Part shown: positions 1 to 10,949 of the stretch, piece after piece
Layout: every line of letters begins with the position of its first letter
Numbering within the stretch: the stretch's first letter is position 1
DNA from: Apostichopus japonicus
Lineage: Eukaryota; Echinodermata; Holothuroidea; Aspidochirotida; Stichopodidae
Direction of reading: 5' to 3'
DNA: 64,000 nucleotides
Assembly: GCF_037975245.1 (NCBI RefSeq)
Contig: NC_092577.1
Coordinates: 22,532,398-22,596,397, forward strand
Program-made: the position numbers and the translations under genes
The notes under the pieces: model-generated
Seen by the model: only the letters and a program-made list of their open reading frames with translations
Told to the model about the DNA's origin: nothing
Databases searched by the model: none

Positions 1-806
1 TTTCTGGGAAAGTTACTTTGTTGATGTACACGCCTCTTTGAACACATCTTTCACAGCCGGAGTAGCCACTATGACCCTTGATGTTTTTGAGCATGGCTCT
101 TGCAGGGGCATCACATATGATTGCTGTCATAACCACTGTAAGCTTTTCTCCCTGAACTTGAATTCCATTTTGCTCAACATTTTGGTAGTCTGCTACAAAT
201 TCATTCAAAAATTCCAAATCAGTTGGTTTCCTTTTCCCATAGTACAAGCCAATCACAAAAGGACATTTTCTCTCACATGCAGTGATCATACCTAATATGG
301 GCCAAAACTGCGAGTTTGAGCTTTTGAATAGAGGTAAACCATCAATGTTTACATGCAACGTTATTGTAATTCCATTCTCAATCCCAACATGGTAATATTC
401 ACCTCCTGAGACAATTGTTGTGTCCACTTTGGTTTGCGTGCCTAGTAAAGTTCTAGGGTCTTTTGGAAGGTCAGGATGGTCATTTTGAAGAATGACAAGG
501 AGCTCAGAGAGTGAAGCATGAGAAATATTATACTTTGAGGCCCATTGCCCAAGCTCAATTTTCAGTGTGGAATTTATTTCATCCCTTCCATCAATTTCAC
601 CATCTGAGTGAAAGGTCTGGAACAAATCACTGTCAACACCATCAGCAACATCATTTTCAGACAACTGTTCCAGTTGGTGCAACTGCTGCAGTTGGCTCCT
701 TTTTTCCTTGATATGTAAAGATTTATCATTGTCCTTCCTGGTGTTATCTGTTGGTCCAGAGAAATTATTTTGCCAGCGAGATTCATCTGATATTGTTTGT
801 ATGTAG
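1..806 (-). CDS. Partial transposase, CACTA/tnp2-like (runs off the window)
   Basis: The minus strand is open from about 806 down to base 1, with no stop, so the C-terminal part lies outside the window. Going downstream it shows a Gln-rich stretch (QLQQLHQLEQL near 680), then NIDGLPLFKSSNSQFWPI near 330, PFVIGLYYGK near 250, CDAPARAMLK near 105, and a Cys cluster KGHSGYSGCERC near 60. This order (VNIDGLPLFKSS, CDAPARA, KGHxGYxGCxRC) is the one I associate with animal transposase-domain proteins related to CACTA/EnSpm tnp2, which would cut and join transposon ends in the nucleus. No ATG or splice acceptor is evident at the 5' side: the frame stays open into the first satellite monomer at 810. 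It is either an internal exon fragment or a copy truncated by the satellite. The exact superfamily is uncertain. Confidence 0.7.
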
Positions 807-809
807 AGG

Positions 810-2915
810 GTCAAAATGTATCCTGTTAAGGAGCCAGGGGTCGTATCTTTCAAAATCCAGTATGTTTGGTCCGGCATAAATGTGTTCAGTTTATGCAATT
901 TGACTGTTATTAGCCAGTCTTAGTACAATTCTGATATTACGACTATCGCGAGAATAGGGCCCTTTTATGGGGATACGGACGGCAATGAGGGGGTCAAAAT
1001 GTATTCTGTTAGGGAGCCAGGGGTCGTATCTATCAAAATCCAGTATGTTTGGTCCGGCATAAATGTGTTCAGTTTATGCAATTTGACTGTTATTAGCCAG
1101 TCTTAGTACAATTCTGATATTACGACTATCGCGAGAATAGGGCCCTTTTATGGGGATACGGACGGCAATGAGGGGGTCAAAATGTATTCTGTTAGGGAGC
1201 CAGGGGTCGTATCTATCAAAATCCAGTATGTTTGGTCCGGCATAAATGTGTTCAGTTTATGCAATTTGACTGTTATTAGCCAGTCTTAGTACAATACTGA
1301 TATTACGACTATCGAGAGAATAGGGCCCTTTTATGGGGATACGGACGGCAATGAGGGGGTCAAAGTGTATTCTGTTAGGGAGCCAGCGGTCGTATCTATG
1401 AAAATCCAGTATGTTTGGTCCGGCATAAATATGTTCAGTCTATGCAATTTGACTGTAATTAGCCAGTCTTAGAACTATACTAATATATCGACTATGGAGA
1501 GAATAGGGCCCTTTTATGGGGATACGGACGGCAATGAGGGGGTCAAAGTGTATTCTGTTAGGGAGCCAGCGGTCGTATCTATGAAAATCCAGTATGTTTG
1601 GTCCGGCATAAATATGTTCAGTCTATGCAATTTGACTGTAATTAGCCAGTCTTAGAACTATACTAATATATCGACTATGGAGAGAATAGGGCCCTTTTAT
1701 GGGGATACGGACGGCAATGAGGGGGTCAAAATGTATTCTGTTAGGGAGCCAGGGGTCGTATCTATGAAAATCCAGTATGTTTGGTCCGGCATAAATATGT
1801 TCAGTATATGCAATTTGACTGTAATTAGCCAGTCTTAGAACTATACTGATATATCGACTATCGCGAGAATAGGGCCCTTTTATACGGACGGCAATGAGGG
1901 GGTCAAAATGTATTCTGTTAGGGAGCCAGGGGTCGTATCTATGAAAATCCAGTATGTTTGGTCCGGCATAAATATGTTCAGTTTATGCAATTTGACTGTA
2001 ATTAGACAGTCTTAGTACAATACTGATATTACGACTATCGAGAGAATAGGGCCCTTTTATGGGGATACGGACGGCAATGAGGGGGTCAAAATGTATTCTG
2101 TTAGGGAGCCAGCGGTCGTATCTATGAAAATCCAGTATGTTTGGTCCGGCATAAATATGTTCAGTCTATGCAATTTGACTGTAATTAGCCAGTCTTAGAA
2201 CTATACTAATATATCGACTATGGAGAGAATAGGGCCCTTTTATGGGGATACGGACGGCAATGAGGGGGTCAAAGTGTATTCTGTTAGGGAGCCAGCGGTC
2301 GTATCTATCAAAATCCAGTATGTTTGGTCCGGCATAAATATGTTCAGTCTATGCAATTTGACTGTAATTAGCCAGTCTTAGAACTATACTAATATATCGA
2401 CTATGGAGAGAATAGGGCCCTTTTATGGGGATACGGACGGCAATGAGGGGGTCAAAATGTATTCTGTTAGGGAGCCAGGGGTCGTATCTATGAAAATCCA
2501 GTATGTTTGGTCCGGCATAAATATGTTCAGTATATGCAATTTGACTGTAATTAGCCAGTCTTAGAACTATACTGATATATCGACTATCGCGAGAATAGGG
2601 CCCTTTTATACGGACGGCAATGAGGGGGTCAAAATGTATTCTGTTAGGGAGCCAGGGGTCGTATCTATGAAAATCCAGTATGTTTGGTCCGGCATAAATA
2701 TGTTCAGTTTATGCAATTTGACTGTAATTAGACAGTCTTAGTACAATACTGATATTACGACTATCGAGAGAATAGGGCCCTCTTTGGGGATACGGACGGC
2801 AATGAGGGGGTCAAAATGTTTCCTGCTACGAAGCCAGTGGTCGTATCTATCAAATTCTAGTATGTTTGGTGCGGCATAAATATGTTAAGCTTATGCAATT
2901 TGACTCTAATTAGCC
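810..2915. repeat. Tandem satellite, 183-bp monomer, 12 copies plus higher-order structure
   Basis: Monomers start at 810, 993, 1176, 1359, 1542, 1725, 1902, 2085, 2268, 2451, 2628 and 2810. Spacing is 183 bp except two copies of 177 bp (6-bp loss of ggggat) and one of 182. Each monomer carries gggcccttttatgggg, then the tcaaaatgtattctg start. Monomers 4-7 and 8-11 have the same A-A-B-C order of variants, giving a 4-mer higher-order unit of about 726 bp present twice. The last copy (2810-2915) is diverged and ends the array. No coding potential is seen. Confidence 0.97.
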
Positions 2916-5163
2916 ATGATAATTTCATGATAAACCGTTATAACTTGTTATTAAAAATGATCACTTGACCACCCATCATATGAATCAGCGCTACGATTTA
3001 TTTGAAACAGTACACAACTTAGTGTTTTCTGGGGTTTTATTCTTGCAAATCTAGCGTTTATTTGTCACATGTCGCTGGTCACCCTGGCAAAAAAAGTTTT
3101 CCCATTGACTTTGTACACGCTACAACTCCCAAATTTCCACGTTGACTTTGTACACAGAATATCCTGCTAGCAGAATATCCTGCTAACTTCAGGTGGGTAT
3201 TTTGCACGTACCTTGCGTGCATCTCCCACATTGACGTATTTCAGTGTTGTGCTGGTACTGTGTTAGGCCAGTTTAAAGGTTATTTTTTACCGAGTACTGT
3301 AGTGAATTTTGCATAATCTGTGATAAATTCAAACATGCGAGTACGCATTTCGGTTTGACATAGATTAGGCGTACTGAAAGGATACAGTCTACATACGTTG
3401 TGTGTCGCATGTAGTAACTTTCCTGCTTAAATCAGCGAGTCAAGCTGAATTATTCTAGTTCACGTTGGGCCTCTAAAGTCTGGCTAGGCTTTCGTACGCG
3501 ATCAGATTTATGTTTAGATTTATGTTACACAGTTAGTAGGCCTAACGTGTCAAAGCTAGAGACAAACACACGGTCAAATAAGCTCGTGAGTTTAGGCCTT
3601 ATATCAATGGGTTATTAATAGGCCGTATTTTCAGTGGTATACAGCTATTCACGACGAGTATGTACCATACCCTGTCGAGAACTTGGTAATTTGACATGAA
3701 TTTTAGCCTAGGCTTTAGACTAGGTAAGGCACTTTTAATCGATCCTGTGTAGGCTATTTAATAATAATTGTGGTAGGTCTAGCAGCAAGTACCGTAGGCC
3801 TAGTTGTTGTACTAGTCCTATTATTCTAGCCTTTGTAGTTCAAAGGCTATAGAATAGAACTAGTAGTATTACCACTATTGTCCTATGTACAATACTTGCA
3901 AAAGTTGTATCATATTATTCAAAAGTTATATAAAGCTGGGGGTGGAGAAACCCAACTCTAGTTTGAATGGCCTGGAGTTATTGTACAATGCGCTCGATTT
4001 GTTTATTAGTTAGTATAATGAGTGTATATTAATTGGTATTACTGTACATGGAAAGAATGCTAGGAAGTAACAGCATGTCATTATCAATTATGTAGCCTAG
4101 GCAAAATATACAAAGTATTCTTATTGGAAGAAAAACATGAGCAAATAATGCTGCGTAGGCCTATAGTAATACAAAGTGGCTATTCTTACGACTAGTTGTA
4201 AGAATAATTTATAAATACGCACGCGCAGTTGCTTTAACATGGCTATTTTTACAACTAGGAGTACTATTTTTACAACTAGGAGTAACAATAATTTCCAGTT
4301 AGGGTTGTGGTTAGGGTTACCCCTACTACATGCGCAGTTGCTTTATTTACTTTACTGTGCTTGAATTCGCCGATGTCGTAAGAATAGTTTATAAATAATT
4401 GTTACTGTCACATTAGAATGGTATAATTTAGTTCATTTGTATTTGTATGACAGAAGAAGTCAATCTGTCAGCTGTTTATTTTAGAAAGTTTTTTTTTGGT
4501 AACTTTTACTTTAGTCAATGCTGGTTGTTGTTGATGTTGGAAAGTAGTATCCAGGGATGTAGGACAATTTACATAAACCCTAATCCCTCTATTCACTACA
4601 AAAATACAAGGTAGCATAATTGAGTATGTATACAAAAGAAACATCACCAGGTCAGGGCATAGTATAATAATACAAAGGTACAGGGTAGCATAGCATAGCT
4701 AGTGCACACAAAAGAAACCTACCAGGGCAGGACATAGTCAAGATGACAATGTATTGTATTGCCAAGTTATGCAAATTGATGCACTAGTAATTATATGTGA
4801 CATCACATCCGGCCAGTTAAGTGAGTGTTGGATAAGATTTTTATTCACTCTCCAAAATACCATCATCGGATTGAGTCCTGCTAGATCTCTTAGCTGAAAA
4901 AGACGGAGCTACAGCAGTGAATAATTTTAAGCAATTTCAAGAGGTAGTCCGAAGGACAACCAAACAAAGAAAGGTTGGTAGTCCTGCGCAAAACCAGGTA
5001 GTCCTTCCAAATTTCGGAGTAGATTTGACAATGACTCGAATAAAGGACTAGACAAGATGTGGGACTAGTCAGTGATGTATTGATTTTCTACAAAACTACA
5101 GGTACAGGATCGTCGCCATCATCATCACCACTCTGCACTGTAACCACAGGATTTTCATCATCA
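2916..5163. other. Non-coding stretch, short local duplications
   Basis: I see no gene. The sequence is AT-rich with many aggcctag-type words. Small structures: tandem agaatatcctgctag near 3170, a 22-bp duplication with ttttacaactaggagta near 4247-4282, two related blocks containing gcgcagttgcttta near 4227 and 4331, and a duplicated block with aggtagcata around 4610 and 4685. Confidence 0.6.
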
Positions 5164-6666
5164 TCATTCACCATCATCACTCTCTACTATCTCCTTTTCA
5201 GCTTCCACAGCGGGGGTCCTCTTCCCATATGGGGGCTGGAAGGGGCGTCTCACACGTTTGGCAACTGAGTTCCAGAAGATAATCGCCGGTAACGGGTCGA
5301 ACTCTTTAATGCTCGGCCCTTCCATCAGTATCCTCAGGGTACTAGTTAGTGTGGTACTTGTCAGCTGGTTTCTCCAGTCGGTTTTCACGCGTTTCATCTG
5401 ACTAAATCCCCGCTCACATTCCACAGAGTGAGCAGGGATTGTCAGGATGAGATCCACCAGTGAAAATAGATTTTCAGCATCGACTCTATACTTGACTCCA
5501 AGCTGCTCCCATGATGCATTGTACACTGGTTTGTAGCTGTGGAGAAAAATGGAATAAGTTCAAGTTAGCTGACTGAGTTGGTGCTGTTATACTACATCAC
5601 TAGGAATAGTTCTAAAGAGCTTGGTTTGCATAGATAGGGGGACAGGGTGATATAATTATTATATAAAACAAACAAAACATTTGATTTTTTAATTGACAAC
5701 TCACTCTGTGTAAGCACTTTCTTTGACACTTGACCATTCCATCTCGATTGAATTTGTGTTCGTGCCAGCTTTTTCAAGGACTGGGCTGAAGTAATCCACC
5801 AGTTCTGCAATCTCAGCATCACCAAAGTCTGAAAGAAAAGAAAAACAAACCTACTGGAGATTTGGAATACTGAACTACATTTGATCAAATGTCAAATTTG
5901 TTCATCATACCATGTTACATGATTCAATCATGCACACGAAAAACCCACCTCTTTCTGCCTCAATGGGCCAGGACTTGAAATTGATGACTTTGGCTGCTGC
6001 AAGTTGTATGGCATCAATGTCAAATCTAATGTTGATAGCCTCTGTGATGCTGGTGACTGCAAGATCACACTCGGCTTTGTTGATTGGCTCTCCCTCGATC
6101 TTGTGGCCATGGAACGTACCGTCAGTGGCTGCCCTCTGGAACTGTCTCCATGCAGGTCCTTGTCTTTAACAGAAAGAAAAGTGAAACTTCAGTAATTTGA
6201 GCATATACATTCAAAATCAAAACCAAACAAGTTCTGATAACTAAGGATAAGAAAGTAGTGGAGGTAATTGTCAGTCACTTACTGTGATTTCAACTTGTCA
6301 AGAGAGGTCACCGTGTCTTTCACAAGTTTGGGCATTTCAGGTAAATTCATGTCCATTCTCTGGAAAGTACGAGAGAGTCGTCCCAGGATGTTGGTTACAT
6401 CTACCATGAAGTGGAGAAACCCAAGGAATGGCCTGGATAGCAATAACTTGAGGAAGCCAGCACTCTTTCCTTTGGAATCATTGCTTGTCTGGTTGTGTTC
6501 TTTGATCTGAGAGTGTTAAATAAATAATTGCATGAAAATACAATAGGCCTAAGTTTGTTGAAGTTATGATAATGGTGATGTTGTTGGTGACAAGCTTAAG
6601 CATTAAGTACAAAGCAATGATTACCTCATAAACATCAGGATTTTTTTGTATGCCAATGCCTAGCCT
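5164..6666 (-). CDS. hAT-family transposase-like gene (ZNF862-like), at least five exons
   Basis: Five minus-strand segments join in phase at GT-AG boundaries: 6666-6625, 6506-6283, 6163-5949, 5828-5705 and 5536-5164. Donors read GTAATC, GTAAGT, GTGGGT and GTGAGT; acceptors read CTCAG, CTCAG, TTAAAG, TTTCAG and CCACAG. The product contains FLKLLLSRPFLGFLHFM and a C-terminal hAT dimerisation block, SVECERGFSQMKRVKTDWRN, followed by an acidic tail and a TGA stop. hAT dimerisation domains hold transposase subunits together; ZNF862/KIAA1586-type proteins are domesticated or host-like relatives. The N-terminal BED finger and the first part of the catalytic domain are not found here. A possible upstream exon ends at 7260 (GAATGAG followed by GTAAGTC) near a CpG-rich patch, but it brings a stop in the needed frame. 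No internal stop or frameshift is visible in the five exons, unlike most elements in this window, so it may be recently active or conserved. Confidence 0.82.
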
Positions 6667-7504
6667 CTGAGAATATTATACAAATATCAGCTGTTTTAAC
6701 TTAATATTGCTACTGCTTGGCTAATTTTTATTGCAATTCTCTAAAATAATATGTGCTTCACCTTCAATCTTGAGGAAAAGAATAATTAAAAATGCTCCAA
6801 ATTTTGCTGTACAAATTTTCGTTGATGCATATACACACCTACTGTCTGACCCTGACCTATAAATAAGACCAGCGATGAAGTCTAGATGCCATGTGTACAT
6901 GTGAATTATAATTAATTTTTTTTTCTGCTGGGAATTTCATTGATCTCCTATATTTCTTTGCTAAATTTGGTAAACATTTTTAAAAATGTAGGCCTAGTAC
7001 TAATTTTAGTAAGCCTGCAGTAGGGGCCCTCAGTACTACTATAGTGGTACTAAACATGTACACAATTTTTCTGGCCGTTCCCGTTTGCCACTGTAAATGC
7101 ACTTTTTAACAGGTAGAAAGTTCCTTTTTTTCTATATTTTTATTTGACATTTGGAAGAAATTTGAACAGCTATTACACTTTATCAATTAAGCAGTAAATC
7201 CCACCAAATCAACTCATTAAGTTCTTTATTAAGGAATTACAACAGTTGACACGACTTACCTCATTCTGTTTCGTTAGCTTGAATGATCAACTTTCCGACT
7301 TTTCTTGCACTTCATAACTTGGCGCTTTTTCTCTTTTCTCCCTTATGCGCATGCACAATGTTATAGCCGCGCCCACATTGCCACTACTTCTGGCATGAGC
7401 TCATGCGTCGAAACGAATATCGTCTGGTTCACTTTCCTTGTGTTCTGGTTCGATGACGGGTAGCAACGTCTCACGTAGGCTTCAAGTATACGTGATCGGC
7501 GGCA
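6667..7504. other. Intron or upstream region of the hAT gene
   Basis: No convincing coding region is seen. A good donor (GAG followed by GTAAGTCG, minus strand) sits at 7260. A CpG- and GCGC-containing patch at 7340-7400 could be a promoter-proximal region on the minus strand. This is inference only. Confidence 0.35.
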
Positions 7505-7507
7505 AAC

Positions 7508-8230
7508 GCGTATGGGAAGCCATGTAAGACCATGGAGCTCTGGTAAGACAAACACTGCATAATATATCCGCGTATTAATTTGAATATATACGCGTATAAT
7601 TAAATTCGAACAAATACGTGTATATATTTTTAACCAATCATAAGGTCCAAATATATCCGCGTATTAATTCGATTATAAACACGAATTAATTCGAATACAT
7701 ATATGAGGATTAATTCCTCAAAATTTTTAACCCAAAAGGTATACAAAAAGTCAAATTCGTGACATAAAAGGTCAACATTTTGACTTTAAAGTCAATATTT
7801 TAAATATTTTAATATACTTGATAGGATGAAACGAGATTTGTTTTATTTTTAATCTCAACATTTTGAGATAGAAAGTTAAAAATTATGAGATAAAAAAAGC
7901 AACATTTTGAGATTTGAGGACAACTTTTTTCCTTCCTTTGTTCCTATTAAGCCTCCGTGTGTAGTTGACGAATTAACTCCCATATATATATATATATTGT
8001 GGCGTATTAAGTCATGATGTGGTCTAGATTTAGTACGTTGGCCAGGGCGTACGTCAATATAGAGACTAACTTTGTCATCTCTCATTTATTGAACTGGCGA
8101 GGCTAATGCGGGTGACAGATATAAGACATGCAATATATGATTTAAAACACGTATGAATTCGACTTAATACGAGGATATTAATACGAGGATATATGCGGTG
8201 TTTGTCCTATATGGCTTTGCCATATACACG
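7508..8230. mobile_element. Inverted-repeat element, about 0.7 kb, non-autonomous
   Basis: The left end carries gacaaacactgcat (7547-7560) followed by aatatatccgcgtattaa. The right end carries the inverted counterpart atgcggtgtttgtc (8193-8206) preceded by ttaatacgaggatat. Beyond it lies a palindrome, atatggctttgccatat, which is matched less well on the left side (tatgggaagccat at 7511), where a short gtaagac duplication intervenes. No transposase is encoded. A related right end lies at 61869-61925, so this is a dispersed family. Target-site duplication was not identified. Confidence 0.6.
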
Positions 8231-8465
8231 CGGCGCCGATGCAGCTTTACTGGATCGGAACGGCCGGTGTTATATTCATATATTTAACATTTGCAGTAAA
8301 TTAACACGTAATCCATAAGTCCAAGCGGATCTGTTATTAGGATTATATAACGATAATCTGACGGCAAATTTAATTTGCTTATCTATTACCGATAAATTTC
8401 CAGCTTACGATATGAACAGGTCACTCATAACGGCTTAAATACGTAAAGTAAGCGATATCGGCATG
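8231..8465. other. Non-coding spacer
   Basis: No gene or structured element is recognised. The sequence changes abruptly from AT-rich to the GC-rich palindromic block at 8466. Confidence 0.5.
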
Positions 8466-8663
8466 ACGCCTCCGGCTCCCCGGCGGTATGCCGCTTACTG
8501 GCCGCCGGTGGCATCTCGGCCTTCATCCGCCGGCGGTAAACCGCTTCTTTACCGAGGGCGGCTTGCCGCCGGCGGTAAACCGCTCCTTTACCGCGGGCGG
8601 CTTGCCGCCTGCTCACCGCCGTCGGCCCGCCGGCGGCAGGCCGACGTCGGCAAGCCGCATGTT
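8466..8663. repeat. GC-rich block of overlapping palindromes (gccgccggcggtaaaccgc)
   Basis: The unit gccggcggtaaaccgc is repeated at about 8530 and 8568, separated by ctttaccg and gggcggcttgccgcc. Many gccgccggcggc palindromes can form hairpins. The block ends where the LINE ORF1 fragment starts. Reading frames open on both strands here are a by-product of the GC-rich repeats. Confidence 0.75.
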
Positions 8664-8986
8664 AGCATCAACCTCTCCAGGCACAACAACAACCTTGCTC
8701 TTCAAAATACTGAAAACTTGCACCGGTGGAACCGCTTGTTCACCGGTGAAGGACAACTTAACAATCCGAGAATCACGGCGCAATGCCGTGATACCGAAGG
8801 TGGCTAGGCCACAGGGGAGTAACAAAAAACAAACAAACTAAAGACAGGATAGTGAAACTACAAACGATATACGAACTGAGGAAAGCACACGAACACAAGC
8901 TATCACACCCGCCTGGCGGGAAGTACAGCACAGTACAATAACAGCTGTAATAGATGAAGAGCGAAAAACGTCCGCAGTCCACGAAA
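8664..8986 (-). mobile_element. 5' fragment of a Tx1/L1-like LINE (5' UTR and start of ORF1)
   Basis: On the minus strand the 5' leader begins near 8986 with gtggactgcggacg, like the gtggagtgcggacg leader of the other LINE copies in the window. Then comes an ORF1 N-terminus, RRDSRIVKLSFTGE, with VPPVQVFSILKSK and VPGEVDA. These parallel RRDSKIVLLSFSGE, VVPVQVFSVLRS and VPGEVDA of the copies at 11.6, 20.3 and 30.8 kb. Amino-acid divergence marks it as a separate subfamily. Everything downstream of VPGEVDANM is missing. Having the 5' end but not the 3' end is the reverse of usual LINE truncation, so a later rearrangement into the GC-rich block is likely. Confidence 0.78.
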
Positions 8987-9098
8987 GCCAACGGGTTGTT
9001 TTGAGGGTGTGAACAGTTCTAAATGGATGAGATAGTGATGAAAGTGTCCAAGGACAAAAGAACCATTTTCCTCATTGGGTTCTCATATTACATCTTGC

Positions 9099-9212
9099 AA
9101 CCGAGCGAGGATACTTCGGTACACCTACAACGATCGCGAGGATATCGCGAGGATCGCGCGAGGATCGCGCGAGGATCGCGAGGATACTTCGGTACACCTA
9201 CAACGATCGCTT
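9099..9212. repeat. Short tandem repeat of cgcgaggat and a duplicated 25-mer
   Basis: The stretch repeats gaggatcgcg-type units. It is bounded by two copies of acttcggtacacctacaacg (near 9113 and 9186), each followed by atcgc. The right copy runs straight into the U2-like unit, so local duplication has shaped this junction. Confidence 0.8.
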
Positions 9213-9395
9213 CTCGGCCTTTTGGCTAAGATCATGTGTAGTATCTGTTCCCTTAGGGAATGGTGATACACACCTGACGATGATCACACAGTCACAGTCC
9301 CGATGCAAGGGGACTGGGGCTGAGAGCGGATCAGTCGTTTGGTAGTTTGGTTTTCGTGCCCAGGTTCTTTCCTGGGTGACTTTTTCTTAAAAAGT
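9206..9395 (+). ncRNA. U2 snRNA-like 5' domain fused to an unrelated hairpin-rich sequence
   Basis: From 9206 the first 45 nt match the metazoan U2 snRNA 5' end with one visible change (AAG to ATG at about position 30). They include stem-loop I (ctcggccttttggctaag) and the branchpoint-pairing gtagta. From about 9251 the sequence is not U2. It has hairpins TTCCC-tta-GGGAA (9248-9260), AGTCCC/GGGACT (9296-9315) and CCCAGG/CCTGGG (9359-9376), then TTTTT at 9381, which could stop RNA polymerase III. No canonical U2 Sm site or 3' domains are seen. An exact 17-nt repeat, acctacaacgatcgctt, lies at 9196-9212 and 9396-9412, as for a retroposed copy or a tandem duplication. It could be a U2-headed SINE, a chimeric snRNA pseudogene or a variant RNA. 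Confidence 0.7.
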
Positions 9396-9539
9396 ACCTA
9401 CAACGATCGCTTAATACACTCTAAATGAACGTGGTGAAATTTCACCAGTTGGTGAAATTTTTATCAGGAGTTGCGTTTATATGCTACCCTATATATCCTG
9501 GTTGTTTTCACCAAGTTGCCTGGTGAATGAGATTATATA

Positions 9540-9860
9540 ACCAGGAAAGCGTGGTTAAATTTCGTGGTGAAATTTGACACTGTCCTGGTTAATATGAATG
9601 GGTATTTCACCTCATTCCTGGTGATATTAACCAACATTTTTTGGTTGATGCTAATACTATCCTGGTTAATATTAAATATTTCACCTCTTTCCTGTTCAAA
9701 TTTACCACACTTTGCCTGTTTGGTGCTAATACTATCTTGGTTAATATTACAATGTTCCACCCCTTTCTGGTTAAATTAAACATTTCCAGGTTGATGTCAC
9801 CATTATCCTGGTTAATATTAAACTGATCTTCCACCTCCTGGTTAAATCACCCCTTTTCTT
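9540..9860. repeat. Degenerate minisatellite, period about 71-77 bp
   Basis: The core cctggttaatatta recurs at about 9584, 9661, 9736 (cttggtt) and 9807, with gctaatact or similar just before it and tttcacctctttcct-like spacers. The reading frames that stay open across this block on both strands are explained by the repeat and are not called as genes. A related palindromic patch, ggtgaaatttcaccagttgg, precedes it near 9432. Confidence 0.7.
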
Positions 9861-10949
9861 GTTAATGCCACCTTATTATCCATTTAAGTTGCAATGCATT
9901 CATATTGAAAAAAAAACAGAACATAAATTAGAAAACATCATCAATGTTAATGAGAGCTAACTTTATTTCCATCTCCATTACTTTTGAATTTTGAGTACTA
10001 AGTGAACTTTCGCAATTTAGTTTAATCTATTAATGAATTAATATAAGTAATGCAATACTGAAATCAACATTTTTAGGACATCTTAACAGCATAACCATCG
10101 TCACATGCTGAAGCTCTGATTGCTCGACATGAACTCTGAAATGTAACAGGGATACCAAGACCTTGATCAGCACTTTTGCCCAAGGATACTGTAGTGAAAT
10201 GTATTTTGCGTTTTTTCGTATTGTTGTCTGTTATATAACATTTGGTAACTTTGTTTGACCATACCTGAAATTGTTCAGATTCAGCTGCATAATTATTTGC
10301 TCATGTTTAAACGAGTACCTTGCGTGATTGGCTTGTTGAACCCTCGAGATTTATGTTACGTAATAAGTCCTTTTCAATGTCCTTTGATATATATATTGGG
10401 CGCACACGGAAAAGGGACCACTGGCATTGGTTGCGTTTAGCCAGAACACGTAATTTATATTTCAAGATCTGAGATCCATGCGAAGCCAATGGAAAGTAAT
10501 GCCACGTAAGCAGTTCGTAATAGTGTGTGCTGGACGTTCTCGACATTAAAGGGCTAAAGAGGTATTTTGGTGTTTATATATTAAATGCTTAAAAGTTAAA
10601 TGCTTTCTTCATGTGTATTTGATGGTTCATGTTTGTGCAATAGTGAAATTTATGTAGTTTTGTTTATGCCAAAAAACAAATTATCAAAATGTATTTAGTA
10701 CTGTTACGTTGGAATGCGAGAGGTCTCGATAAGTAATTTTAACGAGACACAAGCCTGGGTTCGTTTCCGTAAGGAACACAGACAAATTGACGAGTCTAGA
10801 GAATTTGAATGAGAACGTAAACTATATTGAACAATGGAGTTTGAACTAACAACAACAAATGGTAATTACAAATATATAAAAAATTACTGAAACTTAACAA
10901 GATAGGATACACTTTAAAACACGCTGGTCTCTTCCAACGGCGATATCCC
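9861..10949. other. Non-coding stretch
   Basis: No gene is recognised. At 10703 the sequence tgttacgttggaatg could be the start of an LTR-like unit, but I could not find a matching end, so this is not called. Confidence 0.4.

Noticed and set aside
810-2915. CRISPR-like repetition
   Set aside because: There are no unique spacers: the full 183-bp unit is repeated. It is a eukaryotic satellite.
4305-4322. ttagggttgtggttagggtt, telomere-like
   Set aside because: Only two imperfect TTAGGG units with no array; not a telomeric tract.
9206-9395. Ordinary U2 snRNA gene
   Set aside because: Only the first 45 nt fit U2; the Sm site and 3' stem-loops expected in U2 are missing.
9533-9834. Four open frames of 61-75 codons on both strands
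   Set aside because: They lie wholly in the degenerate cctggttaat minisatellite and change with each repeat unit.
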